Assembly: GCF_905175385.1 (NCBI RefSeq)
Contig: NZ_HG992750.1
Location: forward strand, 1,426,001-1,490,000
Origin: Vibrio sp. B1FLJ16
Lineage (GTDB): Bacteria; Pseudomonadota; Gammaproteobacteria; Enterobacterales; Vibrionaceae
Direction: 5' to 3'
DNA length: 64,000 nucleotides
The notes below the pieces were generated by a model. It was not told where the DNA came from. It ran no database searches and saw only the letters and a list, made by a program, of their open reading frames with translations. Below are positions 28,852-38,982 of the stretch, piece after piece; position 1 is the first letter of the stretch; each line of letters begins with the position of its first letter. The position numbers and the translations under genes were made by a program.

Positions 28852-28880
28852 AAAAAAAGCGCCCCTTTCGGAGCGCTGTT
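28852..28880 (-). terminator. Rho-independent terminator of kbl-tdh
   Basis: Stem AGCGCCCC / GGAGCGCT (one mismatch) with a TTTC loop. On the minus strand it is followed by seven T, 15-40 bases after the tdh stop. It also faces the end of the helicase gene. Confidence 0.8.
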
Positions 28881-28894
28881 CTTACTTAAAATCG

Positions 28895-29926
28895 TTATTC
28901 CCAATCAAGGATAACTTTACCGGAAGCCCCGCTGCGCATAGCGTCGAAGCCTTTTTGGAAGTCATCAACCTTGAAGTGGTGCGTGATGATTGGCGACAGA
29001 TCCAGACCTGATTGGATCAGGCTTGCCATCTTGTACCAAGTTTCGAACATCTCACGACCGTAGATGCCTTTGATAACCAGACCTTTGAAGATAACCTGGT
29101 TCCAGTCGATACCCATGTCTGATGGTGGAATACCCAGAAGGGCAATACGGCCACCGTGGTTCATGGTTTGCAGCATTGAGTTAAATGCTGAAGGGTTGCC
29201 CGACATTTCCAGACCGACATCGAAGCCTTCAGTCATTTTCAACTCAGACATTACATCTTCTAGCTTCTCTTCAGCTACGTTCACTGCGCGAGTTACGCCC
29301 ATTTTACGAGCAAGCTCCAGACGGTATTCGTTAACGTCTGTGATCACTACGTGGCGAGCGCCAACGTGTTTTGCAACCGCAGCAGCCATGATACCGATAG
29401 GGCCTGCACCCGTGATTAACACGTCTTCACCAACCAGGTCGAAAGATAGTGCTGTGTGAACTGCGTTACCAAACGGGTCGAAGATTGATGCAAGATCATC
29501 AGAAATCTCATCAGGGATCTTAAATGCGTTAAATGCAGGGATAACTAAGTATTCTGCAAATGCGCCTTCACGGTTTACACCTACACCGATAGTATTACGA
29601 CATAGGTGAGTACGGCCGCCACGACAGTTACGACAGTGACCACAGGTGATGTGACCTTCGCCGGAAACGCGGTCACCGATTTCAAAGCCACGGACTTCCT
29701 GACCAATTGCAACTACTTCCCCCACGTACTCGTGGCCTACAACCATAGGAACAGGAATGGTTTTTTGTGACCATTCATCCCAGTTGTAAATGTGTACGTC
29801 GGTACCACAAATCGCGGTTTTCTTAATTTTGATCAGGATATCGTTGTGACCGATTTCAGGTTTGTCTACCTCGGTCATCCAAATGCCTTCTTCAGGCTTT
29901 AGCTTTGATAATGCTTTAATTTTCAT
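28895..29926 (-). CDS. tdh: L-threonine 3-dehydrogenase
   Basis: NAD-dependent zinc dehydrogenase of 343 residues, matching the family length. The catalytic zinc site is CGTDVH with GHEYVGE. The structural zinc lobe is complete ([15 protein letters not shown]) and the NAD site is [11 protein letters not shown]. It oxidises L-threonine to 2-amino-3-ketobutyrate, which Kbl cleaves to glycine and acetyl-CoA. The ATG at 29926 follows GGTGA and begins the conserved MKIKALSK; an upstream GTG at 29938 adds only four residues. It follows kbl in one operon, with a hairpin in the 142-base gap. A degraded copy of its 3' end lies 6 kb away at 22597-22740. Confidence 0.96.
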   Translation of the reverse strand: MKIKALSKLKPEEGIWMTEVDKPEIGHNDILIKIKKTAICGTDVHIYNWDEWSQKTIPVPMVVGHEYVGEVVAIGQEVRGFEIGDRVSGEGHITCGHCRNCRGGRTHLCRNTIGVGVNREGAFAEYLVIPAFNAFKIPDEISDDLASIFDPFGNAVHTALSFDLVGEDVLITGAGPIGIMAAAVAKHVGARHVVITDVNEYRLELARKMGVTRAVNVAEEKLEDVMSELKMTEGFDVGLEMSGNPSAFNSMLQTMNHGGRIALLGIPPSDMGIDWNQVIFKGLVIKGIYGREMFETWYKMASLIQSGLDLSPIITHHFKVDDFQKGFDAMRSGASGKVILDWE

Positions 29927-29998
29927 AATATTCACCAAACATTGCCCGCTCTGTGCGTGACAAAAAATACTGTCATCAATGATGTTTAAAGAAGCGGT

Positions 29999-30047
29999 AA
30001 AAGGCTTTGCCCATGAGCCGACTCAAGAAGAGTTGGGAAAGCCTTTG
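29999..30047 (-). repeat. Inverted repeat in the kbl-tdh gap
   Basis: AAAGGCTTT-G-CCCA at about 30000-30013 pairs with TGGG-AAAGCCTTT at 30034-30046, giving a 13-bp arm with one bulge and a 20-base loop. On the minus strand no clean T tract follows. It may set the kbl:tdh mRNA ratio by processing or partial termination. Confidence 0.6.
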
Positions 30048-30068
30048 TAACCTCAAGCATCCGCAAAC

Positions 30069-31262
30069 TTAGATGATGCCCATGTCCTTACCAACTTGAA
30101 TGAACGCATCGATCGCACGATCTAGCTGCTCACGAGAGTGTGCTGCTGACATTTGAGTACGGATTCGCGCCTGACCTTTTGGTACAACAGGGAAAGAGAA
30201 ACCGATAACGTAGATGCCTTTTTCCAGCGCGCGCTCAGCAAACTCAGCCGCCACTTTTGCATCACCTAACATGATTGGAATGATCGCGTGGTCTGCACCA
30301 CCCATGGTGAAGCCTGCATCTTCCATACGAGTACGGAAGTGTGCTGCGTTTTCCCATAAACGGTCACGCAGTTCACCACTTTGCTCTAGCAGGTCCAGCA
30401 CTTTGATAGAAGCATTTACAATAGATGGCGCAACTGAATTTGAGAACAGGTATGGACGCGAACGCTGACGTAACCAGTCGATCACTTCTGCTTTACCTGA
30501 CGTGTAACCGCCTGAAGCACCGCCCAATGCTTTGCCAAGCGTACCAGTGATAATATCGATACGGTCAACGACATTATGGTACTCAGGTGTACCTGCGCCT
30601 GTTTTACCCATGAAGCCAACCGCGTGAGAGTCATCGACCATGGTCAATGCGCCGTATTTCTCTGCAAGGTCACAGATAGCAGGAAGGTTCGCCACCACGC
30701 CGTCCATAGAGAACACACCGTCAGTAACAATAAGAATGTGGCGTGCGCCAGCTTCTTTCGCCGCGATTAACTGTTGTTCCAACTCTTCCATATTATTGTT
30801 TGAGTAACGGAAGCGCATTGCTTTACAAAGACGAACACCGTCAATAATAGAAGCATGGTTAAGTGCATCAGAAATGATTGCGTCTTCTTTACCAAGGATC
30901 GTTTCGAACAGGCCTGCGTTCGCATCAAAACATGAAGTGTAAAGAATCGTATCTTCTTTACCTAAGAACTTAGACAGCTTCTGCTCAAGCTCTTTGTGGA
31001 TGTCTTGAGTACCACAGATAAAGCGCACTGACGCCATACCAAAGCCGTGCTCGTCCATACCTGCTTTACCCGCTTCGATAAGCGCTGGATGGTTAGCCAG
31101 ACCCAGATAGTTATTCGCACAGAAGTTCAGAACTTCTTCGCCAGTAGAGATTTTTACGGCAGCTTGCTGCTGAGAGGTAATAACACGCTCAGATTTGTAA
31201 AGACCTTCAGCCTTTACTTCTTCAATTTGTTGCTGGATCTGTTGGTAAAATGCAGAAGACAT
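30069..31262 (-). CDS. kbl: 2-amino-3-ketobutyrate coenzyme A ligase
   Basis: PLP-dependent acyl-CoA transferase of 397 residues of the alpha-oxoamine synthase family (E. coli Kbl is 398). Motifs: [10 protein letters not shown] near residue 48, the PLP aspartate in [11 protein letters not shown] near 208 and the Schiff-base lysine in [12 protein letters not shown] near 240. It cleaves 2-amino-3-ketobutyrate with CoA to glycine and acetyl-CoA, completing threonine degradation begun by Tdh. The ATG at 31262 follows AAGGA; earlier in-frame codons are leader. First gene of kbl-tdh, next to scrC. Confidence 0.96.
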   Translation of the reverse strand: MSSAFYQQIQQQIEEVKAEGLYKSERVITSQQQAAVKISTGEEVLNFCANNYLGLANHPALIEAGKAGMDEHGFGMASVRFICGTQDIHKELEQKLSKFLGKEDTILYTSCFDANAGLFETILGKEDAIISDALNHASIIDGVRLCKAMRFRYSNNNMEELEQQLIAAKEAGARHILIVTDGVFSMDGVVANLPAICDLAEKYGALTMVDDSHAVGFMGKTGAGTPEYHNVVDRIDIITGTLGKALGGASGGYTSGKAEVIDWLRQRSRPYLFSNSVAPSIVNASIKVLDLLEQSGELRDRLWENAAHFRTRMEDAGFTMGGADHAIIPIMLGDAKVAAEFAERALEKGIYVIGFSFPVVPKGQARIRTQMSAAHSREQLDRAIDAFIQVGKDMGII

Positions 31263-31474
31263 TCGCAATTCCTTCTTGAGTATTTTGGCGAGAACTTGTT
31301 CGCTTTGAATTTGATTTAGCCTTTATGTGACGGGCGTCAACGGCGATCATTTATCAATTAATTGTAGTGTAATTCAAAGCAGGGACAGCGATTATCCCTT
31401 GAGGTGGAAAAGCATTAATGAATCTGAAGCACAAATATCATTAATGCTTTTGTAGGGCATTGTATTAGAAAGGT

Positions 31475-33799
31475 TTATTGCCAAGGTGCTTGTTTCAGTA
31501 ACGCTTCAAACTCCTCGGCTGGCAGTGGACGGCTATAGTAGAAACCTTGGCCAAACTCACAGTTTCGCTCGTTAAGGTAATCTACATGACGACGCTCTTC
31601 GATACCTTCAGCAACGATCTTCAGATTCAGAGCCTTGGCCATTGCAATGATTACATTAACCAGTTCTCGGTCAGAATCGTTTTCAAACACGTTCTGCATA
31701 AATGCGCGGTCAATCTTCAGACGGTCAAATGGAAACTTCTGTAAGTAACTTAGGGCCGAGTAGCCGGTACCAAAATCATCAATCGTCAGTTTGGTGCCCA
31801 GTGCTCTTAAGTTATCCAGCATGTCTAGTAAACTTTGATCATGATTGAAGAGCAAGCTTTCTGTTACTTCTACATCAAACTTATCAGTAGGAAGACCGGA
31901 TTCGTTTAAACACTTCTTAATAAATTCAAGTAAACGTTCGCAATAACGGAACTGAACACTAGAGAAGTTAACCGACATAAACAATGGCGTGATAGCTTGC
32001 CATTGCGCTGCCTGAAGGCAAGCTTGTTGAATTGCAAACTCACCCACTTGGTGAATTAAGCCGTTTTTCTCTGCAATAGAGATGAACTCATCAGGATTAA
32101 CAAATCCGTACTTCTCATCTTTCCAGCGCATCAAAGCTTCTGCGCCGACAATCTGGCCACTTTTCAGTTCAATAATCGGCTGATAATAAAGCTCTAATGA
32201 TTGATTAGCGATGGCGTTACGTAAACGACTTTCCAGATCAAGGTAGCGCTGTAAATCTTGATTCATGTTTTGATTATAAAAACAGAATGCGTCACGGCCA
32301 TCTTCCTTCACCCGATACATCGCCATATCAGCACAAGCCAGCAGTTGTTGAGCGCTGTCTCCATCGTCAGGGTAGACAGACATCCCTATACTGCTAGATA
32401 GGAAGAATTCATGCGTGTTCCAAACTAACGGTTTATCAAATGCTGAAAGTACGCTTGAAGCAACACGTTTGGCGGTATCATTGTCAGGTAAGTCAGGTAC
32501 AACCAACAAGAACTCATCACCACCAATTCGGGCTAACAGATCCGTTTTTCTTGTTACGCAGTGCAAGCGTTGTGCGCTGAGTTTTAGAATTTCATCACCG
32601 ACAATATGCCCCATCGAGTCATTAATCTGTTTGAAATGATCCAAATCGATAAACATGACGAGGACTTTAGAGCCATTGCGGGATGCACGAATCAGCTCTG
32701 ACTCAAGTCGCTCGGAGCCATAACTTCGATTAGGCAAATTCGTTAAAGTGTCATATTTGGCCTGGAACTCGAGCTCTTTTTCAGACGCTTTACGACGCTC
32801 TATCTCATTCGTTAATTTTTCATTTTGCTGTGAAAGTATATCTTTGCGCTTTTTCTCTTCTTCCAGCTTTATCTTTAATTCTATTCGATTGTTATTAGCA
32901 ACAAACGCATAGCACAAACCAATGACAATCATCACTGCCAGAATACTTAATCCGACAATAAATAGTCGAGAAGTATAAATAGCACTTTCATTCAGAGGCT
33001 TGAACCAGGCTCTTAATTTGAAGTGGTATCGGTCTACCGGAATTTCAAAATATATTTTCCCAGAAAGTTCTTTAGCCACAGATTCACTTTCATGGCTGCT
33101 ATCAACTAAACTTCCGGAAATAGAGTCCCACACGACCATCTCAACATCTTTAATATTGAGTACCATACGGCTGCCACTGTCTTTATGTTCTTGATTAGTA
33201 AGTTGGTCAATAACTACATCAGGATCAATATCAGCGACAATAAACGCAACGCGTTTTCCGGAGAATTCAACTTTCTTAACAACCTGAATGAGTTTAGAAC
33301 TACCATCCGAATAGGCGTATACCTCTTCAACATGGTCATGGTCGTTCGTAAACTGGCTAACATCCAATAATTCTAATGGTTCAGAGCCTGTGGTAACGAT
33401 AGTCTTACCATCACTACCAATCAGCGCCAATTTACTATATATGTTACTGCCATTAATTTTTTTTACTGTCAATTTTGTTGTCAAAGCGAAGTTTAAGGTT
33501 AAACAGACTTGCTCCTAAACCATACTCCATGGACATGCCAGAAGCTAAATTAGCAAAAAATGACTGAACAGCTCTGTCACCAGATAAGTTGTCGATATCT
33601 TCGCTAGCTATGGTAAACAAGTTATCTAATTTACTTGCATAGCTTTTTACTTTTAAATCCAGCTCTCTGTATTGAGATTCTTTTAACTTATTTTGTCCAA
33701 GACTAGTAATAACAATAATCATCGCCAAATAAATGGAAACTAGTATTGCGCTTATTGTTATAATTTCTTACTGGAAATTCTTTTAGCGGACTTTTTCAT
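31475..33799 (-). pseudogene. scrC: ScrC, GGDEF-EAL c-di-GMP switch protein, frameshifted in two places
   Basis: Membrane-anchored sensor controlling swarming versus capsule; in V. parahaemolyticus ScrC makes c-di-GMP until ScrB with its signal turns it into a phosphodiesterase. Order: start ATG at 33799 overlapping the scrB stop (TAATG), transmembrane segment, periplasmic sensor, second transmembrane helix (residues ~180-200 of the main frame), coiled coil, GGDEF (RIGGDEF), EAL (GAEALMRW, DDFGTGYSALSYL). The frame breaks near 33765 (one A too few, AAGAAATTATAAC) and at 33457-33464, a run of eight A on the coding strand where seven would keep the frame. The intact main part is 31475-33484. 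It is either a sequencing error, slippage-based switching or real loss. Confidence 0.88.
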
Positions 33800-34728
33800 T
33801 AATTTTTCTTACTGTCTTCCATGAAGTAATCATTATAAAAATAGTAAATAGACGGATAATACTTCTTTACTAACCTTTCGTAAGTTCCATCTTTTTTAAT
33901 AGAGTCTAAATATTGGTCAAACGCTTTGCGTAATTGCGGTGAGTCTTTGCGAAAAGCAACCGCCATCTTTTGGTTTTCAGATATCGGGCCAATCACTTTT
34001 ACTTCACCTGGCCACTTTTCTAAAGCGATAAGTGTATCTGCAACATCTAACAAGGTGCTCTCAGCATCGTTCTTCATGATTGCCGGAACCATCTCATTAA
34101 GAAGACGGTGACCATCCGGCAGAATCACATTTGCCCCGGTGTCATACAAGTCATAAAGATTAGGATCAAGACAAGAATGCTCCAGAGCTAACACGTCTCT
34201 GCCGTCAATCAGCTTTTTGACGCTCTCTATATCGTCATCAATCGAGCCGCTTGGTTTAATTGGAGAGAGTGTTGAATCGGTTCTGGATACCAACCAAACG
34301 CCTGATGGGAAATAGTCCTGCGAAAAATCGACCACTTCACTTCGCCAGTCTAAAATGGTCACACCATTTGCGATCAAGTCCCCTTCAACTGGTGTGTGCT
34401 CTCCTAGTACTGCACGTTTATCCTGGTACTTAACGTGCTGGCCAGTGAGCTTACCAAGCATGTTACTCCACTGAGCTGGGACATACTCGTAACGTACACC
34501 AAGTGATTGAGCAAAGCCTTTTACTATGTCTACATCAAACCCCGTCAGTGTTTGTATTTCTCCCTGCTCAATATAGGAGACAAAATTGGCGTAAGAAACA
34601 CCGATATGACGCAATACACCACTTTCGCGGACTTCTTCTAGGTCATATGACCACGTTGGAGCTGATACAACAGTAGCTGTAATTAACCCCAGCGCTGTTA
34701 CAGCTCTCTTAATAATACTGACTGACAT
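33799..34728 (-). CDS. scrB: ScrB, periplasmic signal-binding protein
   Basis: Solute-binding protein of 309 residues of the family-3 amino-acid-binding type. An N-terminal signal peptide is visible (residues ~1-27, cleaved near WSYDLEEV). The ligand fold follows, with TGFDVDIVKGFAQSLGVRYEYVPAQW and the hinge region DGRDVLALEHS. In V. parahaemolyticus ScrB binds the S-signal made by ScrA and touches the periplasmic domain of ScrC, shifting it to c-di-GMP breakdown and so promoting swarming. It overlaps the scrC start by one base. A hairpin precedes it in the gap after scrA. Confidence 0.9.
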   Translation of the reverse strand: MSVSIIKRAVTALGLITATVVSAPTWSYDLEEVRESGVLRHIGVSYANFVSYIEQGEIQTLTGFDVDIVKGFAQSLGVRYEYVPAQWSNMLGKLTGQHVKYQDKRAVLGEHTPVEGDLIANGVTILDWRSEVVDFSQDYFPSGVWLVSRTDSTLSPIKPSGSIDDDIESVKKLIDGRDVLALEHSCLDPNLYDLYDTGANVILPDGHRLLNEMVPAIMKNDAESTLLDVADTLIALEKWPGEVKVIGPISENQKMAVAFRKDSPQLRKAFDQYLDSIKKDGTYERLVKKYYPSIYYFYNDYFMEDSKKN

Positions 34729-34755
34729 AGTAAATAACTTTTCCTACCACAAACA

Positions 34756-34777
34756 AAGCGCCCAATAGAGGGCGCTT
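34756..34777 (-). repeat. Hairpin between scrA and scrB
   Basis: Perfect 8-bp stem AAGCGCCC / GGGCGCTT with a 6-base loop in the 63-base gap. On the minus strand it is followed by TGTTTGTGG, a weak T tract. It could partly terminate transcription after scrA or stabilise its message, giving more ScrA than ScrB and ScrC. Confidence 0.7.
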
Positions 34778-34791
34778 GAGGATCTACAACT

Positions 34792-36210
34792 TTAAAATGA
34801 ATAGTACAAGTCTGTGATTGCCTGAACCAGACCTTCTACATCTTGTTCATCATGGAACAAGTGAGTCGAGATACGAAGTGCATAAGTATCGAAGCCATCA
34901 TCTTTATACAGCTTGAAACTTGTCGTACGGATGATATATCCATACTCTTCTCTCAGGCGGTCACGAAACTCAGTGAGAATTGCGCCGTCTGTAACATCAG
35001 AGAAAGGGTTAAACGTTGTAATACCACTGGTTAACCCCTCAACATTCGGAGAGAAAATTTTAGCTTGTGGCAGTGCCTCAGCTAGCGATACTTTGCATTG
35101 CGCTCCCAGTGCTAGTACACGCTCCTCAATACGATCTCGTCCGATCTCATCCCACATTTTACAGCTATCGGTTAGTGCTTGTTTCGCTGGGAAATTATCG
35201 TTACCACAATACTGCAGCTGGATCTGTTTACCCATGTACTCGGCATGAGAGAGTGATGAGTTAATCAACCACAGCGGGTTTTTTCGGTCGTTCCAGTATT
35301 CATTCAAGCGTTCACCAAGAACGTTCTCACCTTTACGCACATATAGAATACCAGTCGCACCAGCTCCACACTGCCACTTATGGCCAGAACCTGCATAAAA
35401 ATCACAGTCTATGTCATGGAAATCAAGATCGAGCATACCTATAGTGTGGGCACCATCAATAATGGTAGGAATGTTGTTTGCTTTCGCTAGATCACATATT
35501 GCCTTAGCCGGTAGAGTCGAGCCTGTTTTGTATGTCACATGAGAGAATACTATCAAGCGTACATTTTGATGAATTTCAATCGCTTCACGGAACGCTTCAA
35601 TATAATCATCTTCTGTCACTTCTTCAGTTCCGGTAAACACCGGAAGCTGAATCTCTACAACCTCTGCACCGAAGCGATTCTTAGCGATATTAAGTTGAGA
35701 AATAGCACCAGCATGCTCATGGTGGGTCGTTAGAATTACATCACCTTCCTCGAAGTGCAGACCATTGATGATCGTACATAATCCATCAGTCGTATTGCGG
35801 CTCAGGATAATTTCTTCTGGATCGGCGCCAAAGCCAGCAGCAATTTCTGCCGCCATATCCGTTACATATGGCCAAGAACCAAACTTACCTTGCATATCCC
35901 ATGGGTGTGTGGCGATCAATCTGTTGTTTTCTTCGTAGCCTTCCAGAACATGCTTAGGCATAGAACCTGTTGTGCCGATGTTCATGTAAGTTGTTTTTTT
36001 ATCCAAAACGAACTGCTTTTGCACTTTACGCCAAAAGTGCTTATCGTTTTTGCTACCTAGACCATTACTGCTCCAGTCAATTTTCTGCTCGCCAGCTAGC
36101 GCTGAGCTAGAAAAAGCAGAAGCGCTAACCCCTGCCACAACGGCACCCGTTGCGCCTTTCAGAAAATTACGGCGACTTTGATTCGTCTGAGTAGACTCCT
36201 TGTTGCTCAT
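34792..36210 (-). CDS. scrA: ScrA, PLP-dependent enzyme of S-signal synthesis
   Basis: Class-V aminotransferase-like enzyme of 472 residues (cysteine-desulfurase fold). A twin-arginine signal (SRRNFLKGATGAVVAG, residues ~13-40) suggests export by Tat. PLP-site features are THHEHAG, the aspartate in TIIDGAHTIG and the lysine in GSGHKWQCG. In V. parahaemolyticus ScrA is needed to make the extracellular S-signal that ScrB senses. First gene of scrABC on the minus strand, with its promoter in the 447-base gap upstream. The gene is intact, unlike scrC. Confidence 0.92.
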   Translation of the reverse strand: MSNKESTQTNQSRRNFLKGATGAVVAGVSASAFSSSALAGEQKIDWSSNGLGSKNDKHFWRKVQKQFVLDKKTTYMNIGTTGSMPKHVLEGYEENNRLIATHPWDMQGKFGSWPYVTDMAAEIAAGFGADPEEIILSRNTTDGLCTIINGLHFEEGDVILTTHHEHAGAISQLNIAKNRFGAEVVEIQLPVFTGTEEVTEDDYIEAFREAIEIHQNVRLIVFSHVTYKTGSTLPAKAICDLAKANNIPTIIDGAHTIGMLDLDFHDIDCDFYAGSGHKWQCGAGATGILYVRKGENVLGERLNEYWNDRKNPLWLINSSLSHAEYMGKQIQLQYCGNDNFPAKQALTDSCKMWDEIGRDRIEERVLALGAQCKVSLAEALPQAKIFSPNVEGLTSGITTFNPFSDVTDGAILTEFRDRLREEYGYIIRTTSFKLYKDDGFDTYALRISTHLFHDEQDVEGLVQAITDLYYSF

Positions 36211-36657
36211 TTGTTATTCCTTATTAAAAATAGACATCATATTGTTATTCTGAATACGTAACTCTCTGTTACTGAAACATTATTACTTATTAAAACTTAA
36301 GTTTAATTTACATCACTACACAAAAGTGACGTTAGTTCCACTTTTATATTCAAAATGAAGATAAAAACATCAAATTCACCGCCAGAGATAGTTGGCGTAT
36401 TTCATATGAAAAAAGTATGGACATTGCTTTTTGATTAGGTTTGAAACGACATCAGAAAACCGGGAAGGCGGGGTCGGAAAACTTAAACTTTTTTCTTACT
36501 CTAAGTGGTTATTTTGCTAAACATTTTAGTGCAAAAAAACAAAAACAATCTATACAGTTTAGTATGAGTTGATGATGTATATACAGGTGAACTTATTTTT
36601 ACCTGTTTAGATCAACAGTCCATCATCCTCTTGAACCGCCTTGAATTAACACTCAAT
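36211..36657. other. Intergenic region upstream of scrA
   Basis: No gene is visible in this 447-base, AT-rich gap between the histidine kinase end and scrA. It must contain the scrABC promoter. A weak inverted repeat ACAGGT / ACCTGT (36583-36588 and 36601-36606) lies near the kinase gene end. I saw no convincing -10/-35 pair or known operator. Confidence 0.4.
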
Positions 36658-38031
36658 TCATACAGCCAGAAGTGTGAACCGCTGCGTAAACATGGAAGAG
36701 GTAATATCTGTCTCTAAGTAACTATGATGCAACATTAGAATAGACTGCACAATTTTAGTTCCGATACCTAAAGATCCCTTCTGAGCCCCCTTATCGACGG
36801 GGTTAGAAAGTGTAAAGTGAACATTTGACTTATCTTCACTGAAGCTGACCCGACAATGTATCGTTGACTTCGGCGGGCTATGACGTAGAGCATTTTCAAG
36901 CAAATTTAACAACACCCTTTCCAGTAACCCCTTATCCCCAATGGTCTGCACTTTCTCGGCCATATCAACACTCAAGGTAACCCTCTTGTTCTGAAACTGA
37001 TTTTGCATCGTTTCGGCGCATTCCGTCATCAGTTCTGCCAGATTGACAGGAAGATAATCATAGCTCGGCGATGTGGTCTCTTTTTTCGCCTCATCGAGCA
37101 ATGTATGCAGCTGTCCGGAGAGTTTTTCACCGTTGCGGAAAGCCACGTCGATAAGGGGATCAGACTCCGGATGCTGTAATCGCCACGTTTCTAAATACCC
37201 CAGCACGCTCGAAAGCGGAGTCTTCAGATCATGGCTGAGCTGAAGGAGACTCTGACGGCGGTGGGAAGGCTGATACTCGAGTTGCAGAAACTGCTGCTGA
37301 ATGTGCTTTGCCATCAGATGGTAAGAGTGAGCAACAGGAACCAGCTCCGGAACCTGATGAACAAACTCCGGCTTCAGGCGGAAACCGTGCTCTGCCTGCT
37401 GTTGCAATTGATCCGCCACATGGGCAATCGGGTTGAGAAAACTGCGCTTCACCAGCACGTAAGCACCAAATGCAAAACCTACTATGGAAAGTAAAACCAG
37501 ACCTGCTAGCGCAATGTACGGCGTATCGACTTGCGCATCGGCTATCGCAGTATGTCTGGAGCTGCCTATCACCACGTACAAATAACCAACAGTTGAGCCG
37601 AACTCCTCAATCGCAGCAACAGAAAACACTTTATGCGCATCACGATTTCGCGGGTCATCACCCAAAATAGGAAAAGGCTCATCACGTAAAAACTGCTTTA
37701 TCGGCGATAGACTTACCGAGGCCAATAGCTCAGTCCCTTCCGGGGCAGCATGTGTAGTGACATTGCCCTGGCTATCAAGAAAGTAAATTTCAAAATCAGG
37801 GCCAATCAACATCAGAGTATGAAAGATAGATTTTAGCGCCTTGGGATTATAATCCGTTCCGATCATTAACGGGTTATCATCACGCATATGACTGGCCAGG
37901 TCTTTGTGTAAGCTCTGCTGAGTGCGAAGCTCAATGGTCTCTTTTTGCCAGTTGTAAGTCAGTGCAATAGCCGCAGCTGTCAGACAAAACCACACCGTGG
38001 TAAACACCACCAAACGGGATTTAAAACTCAT
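36658..38031 (-). CDS. Sensor histidine kinase
   Basis: Membrane kinase of 457 residues. A first transmembrane helix lies near residues 8-26, a periplasmic sensor follows to about 170, then a second helix (ALAGLVLLSIVGFAFGAYVL), a HAMP-like linker, the phosphoacceptor in QLSHDLKTPLSS near 268 and the ATP domain with LLENALRHSP near 378. The final ATP-lid glycine motif is LGIGTKIVQ. It would phosphorylate the OmpR-type regulator encoded 12 bases upstream. The input signal is unknown; closeness to two spondin-domain exported proteins suggests these are targets or inputs. Confidence 0.88.
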   Translation of the reverse strand: MSFKSRLVVFTTVWFCLTAAAIALTYNWQKETIELRTQQSLHKDLASHMRDDNPLMIGTDYNPKALKSIFHTLMLIGPDFEIYFLDSQGNVTTHAAPEGTELLASVSLSPIKQFLRDEPFPILGDDPRNRDAHKVFSVAAIEEFGSTVGYLYVVIGSSRHTAIADAQVDTPYIALAGLVLLSIVGFAFGAYVLVKRSFLNPIAHVADQLQQQAEHGFRLKPEFVHQVPELVPVAHSYHLMAKHIQQQFLQLEYQPSHRRQSLLQLSHDLKTPLSSVLGYLETWRLQHPESDPLIDVAFRNGEKLSGQLHTLLDEAKKETTSPSYDYLPVNLAELMTECAETMQNQFQNKRVTLSVDMAEKVQTIGDKGLLERVLLNLLENALRHSPPKSTIHCRVSFSEDKSNVHFTLSNPVDKGAQKGSLGIGTKIVQSILMLHHSYLETDITSSMFTQRFTLLAV

Positions 38032-38043
38032 CCTGACACCTCC

Positions 38044-38787
38044 TCATTGATGTGGCAGAAATTTGTAACCGACACCCCAGACAGTTTGGATAAAGTGATG
38101 CTCAGAATCCGGCAGGAGTAACTTTGACCGCAAGCGGTTAATGGTGCTGCAAACCGTGTGATGATATCCTGCGTGGTTGGTGTTCCAGACGTGATCAAGC
38201 AACTCATCTTTGCTGTATACTCTGCCCGGGCGTGTCGCGAGGAACTGCAACAAAGAGAACTCCGTAGCCGTCAGCGAGACATCCTGATTATTAAGCGATA
38301 CCTGATGTAAATCCGGAACAATCTTTAATGAACCGAAATTTAAAACGCTTTCACACTCTGGCCGTTGCGGTTCCTTTTCCGTCACCTGCTTAATCCGGCG
38401 CAGTACATTCCTCACCCGAGCCTGAAACTCCAGCACACTAAAGGGTTTCGTGATGTAGTCGTCGACGTCGGCCTCTAACCCTTCGACTTTGTCCATCTCG
38501 CTGTCTCTAGCGGTCAGCACCAATACCGGAGTCCAGTCCTGTTGCTGACGCAGGTAATGGCAAAATGCCAAACCATCTCCATCTGGTAAACCCCGATCAA
38601 GGATGACTAAATCAAAAACCTGCCGCCGATATTCCTCTTCACCTTTTTCGATGCTAATGACCCGTTGAACACTATGTCCCTGAAACTTAAGATGCATTTG
38701 AATCAGTTCTGCCAAATCGTTGTCATCTTCGACCAGCAAAATGTTCGCCGCTAAATTGGCCGCTGGGTGAATCGCCTGTTGAGCCAT
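38044..38787 (-). CDS. OmpR-family response regulator
   Basis: Response regulator of 247 residues. The receiver has acidic ILLVEDDNDLAEL near residue 18, the phosphoacceptor aspartate in DLVILDRGLPDGDG and the lysine in ITKPFSV. The C-terminal winged-helix domain ends TVWGVGYKFLP. It partners the histidine kinase that follows 12 bases later. The N-terminal 12 residues extend beyond the usual receiver. Transcription begins after the spondin terminator, so it has its own promoter in the 195-base gap. Confidence 0.9.
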   Translation of the reverse strand: MAQQAIHPAANLAANILLVEDDNDLAELIQMHLKFQGHSVQRVISIEKGEEEYRRQVFDLVILDRGLPDGDGLAFCHYLRQQQDWTPVLVLTARDSEMDKVEGLEADVDDYITKPFSVLEFQARVRNVLRRIKQVTEKEPQRPECESVLNFGSLKIVPDLHQVSLNNQDVSLTATEFSLLQFLATRPGRVYSKDELLDHVWNTNHAGYHHTVCSTINRLRSKLLLPDSEHHFIQTVWGVGYKFLPHQ

Positions 38788-38870
38788 GATCTTTCCCCTG
38801 CCGATGACTTTCTCTGCCTTTGAGAAGCCTCATTCTGCACATGACCGGATATAAGCAGGCTTTATTTCAA

Positions 38871-38923
38871 AAAAGGATCCGGCGGCAACGGAAAGATCAA
38901 AAGTGAGGGAGAGAGCCGCCGGA
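38871..38923 (-). terminator. Terminator of the spondin gene pair
   Basis: Perfect 9-bp arms TCCGGCGGC (38878-38886) and GCCGCCGGA (38915-38923) with a 28-base loop. On the minus strand the stem is followed by a six-T run. It ends the spondin operon before the response regulator. Confidence 0.65.
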
Positions 38924-38982
38924 ATCTGGGATTATTCTGTTCGTATCACCGTTTTATTCAAGTAACTACTCTGTTTGAGTCA

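Noticed and set aside
31475..33484. Treating the 669-codon GGDEF-EAL frame as a complete gene with its own start
   Set aside because: It begins with a codon lacking a ribosome site, within the sensor domain; the first membrane helix and sensor are in the upstream frame, which is coupled to scrB.
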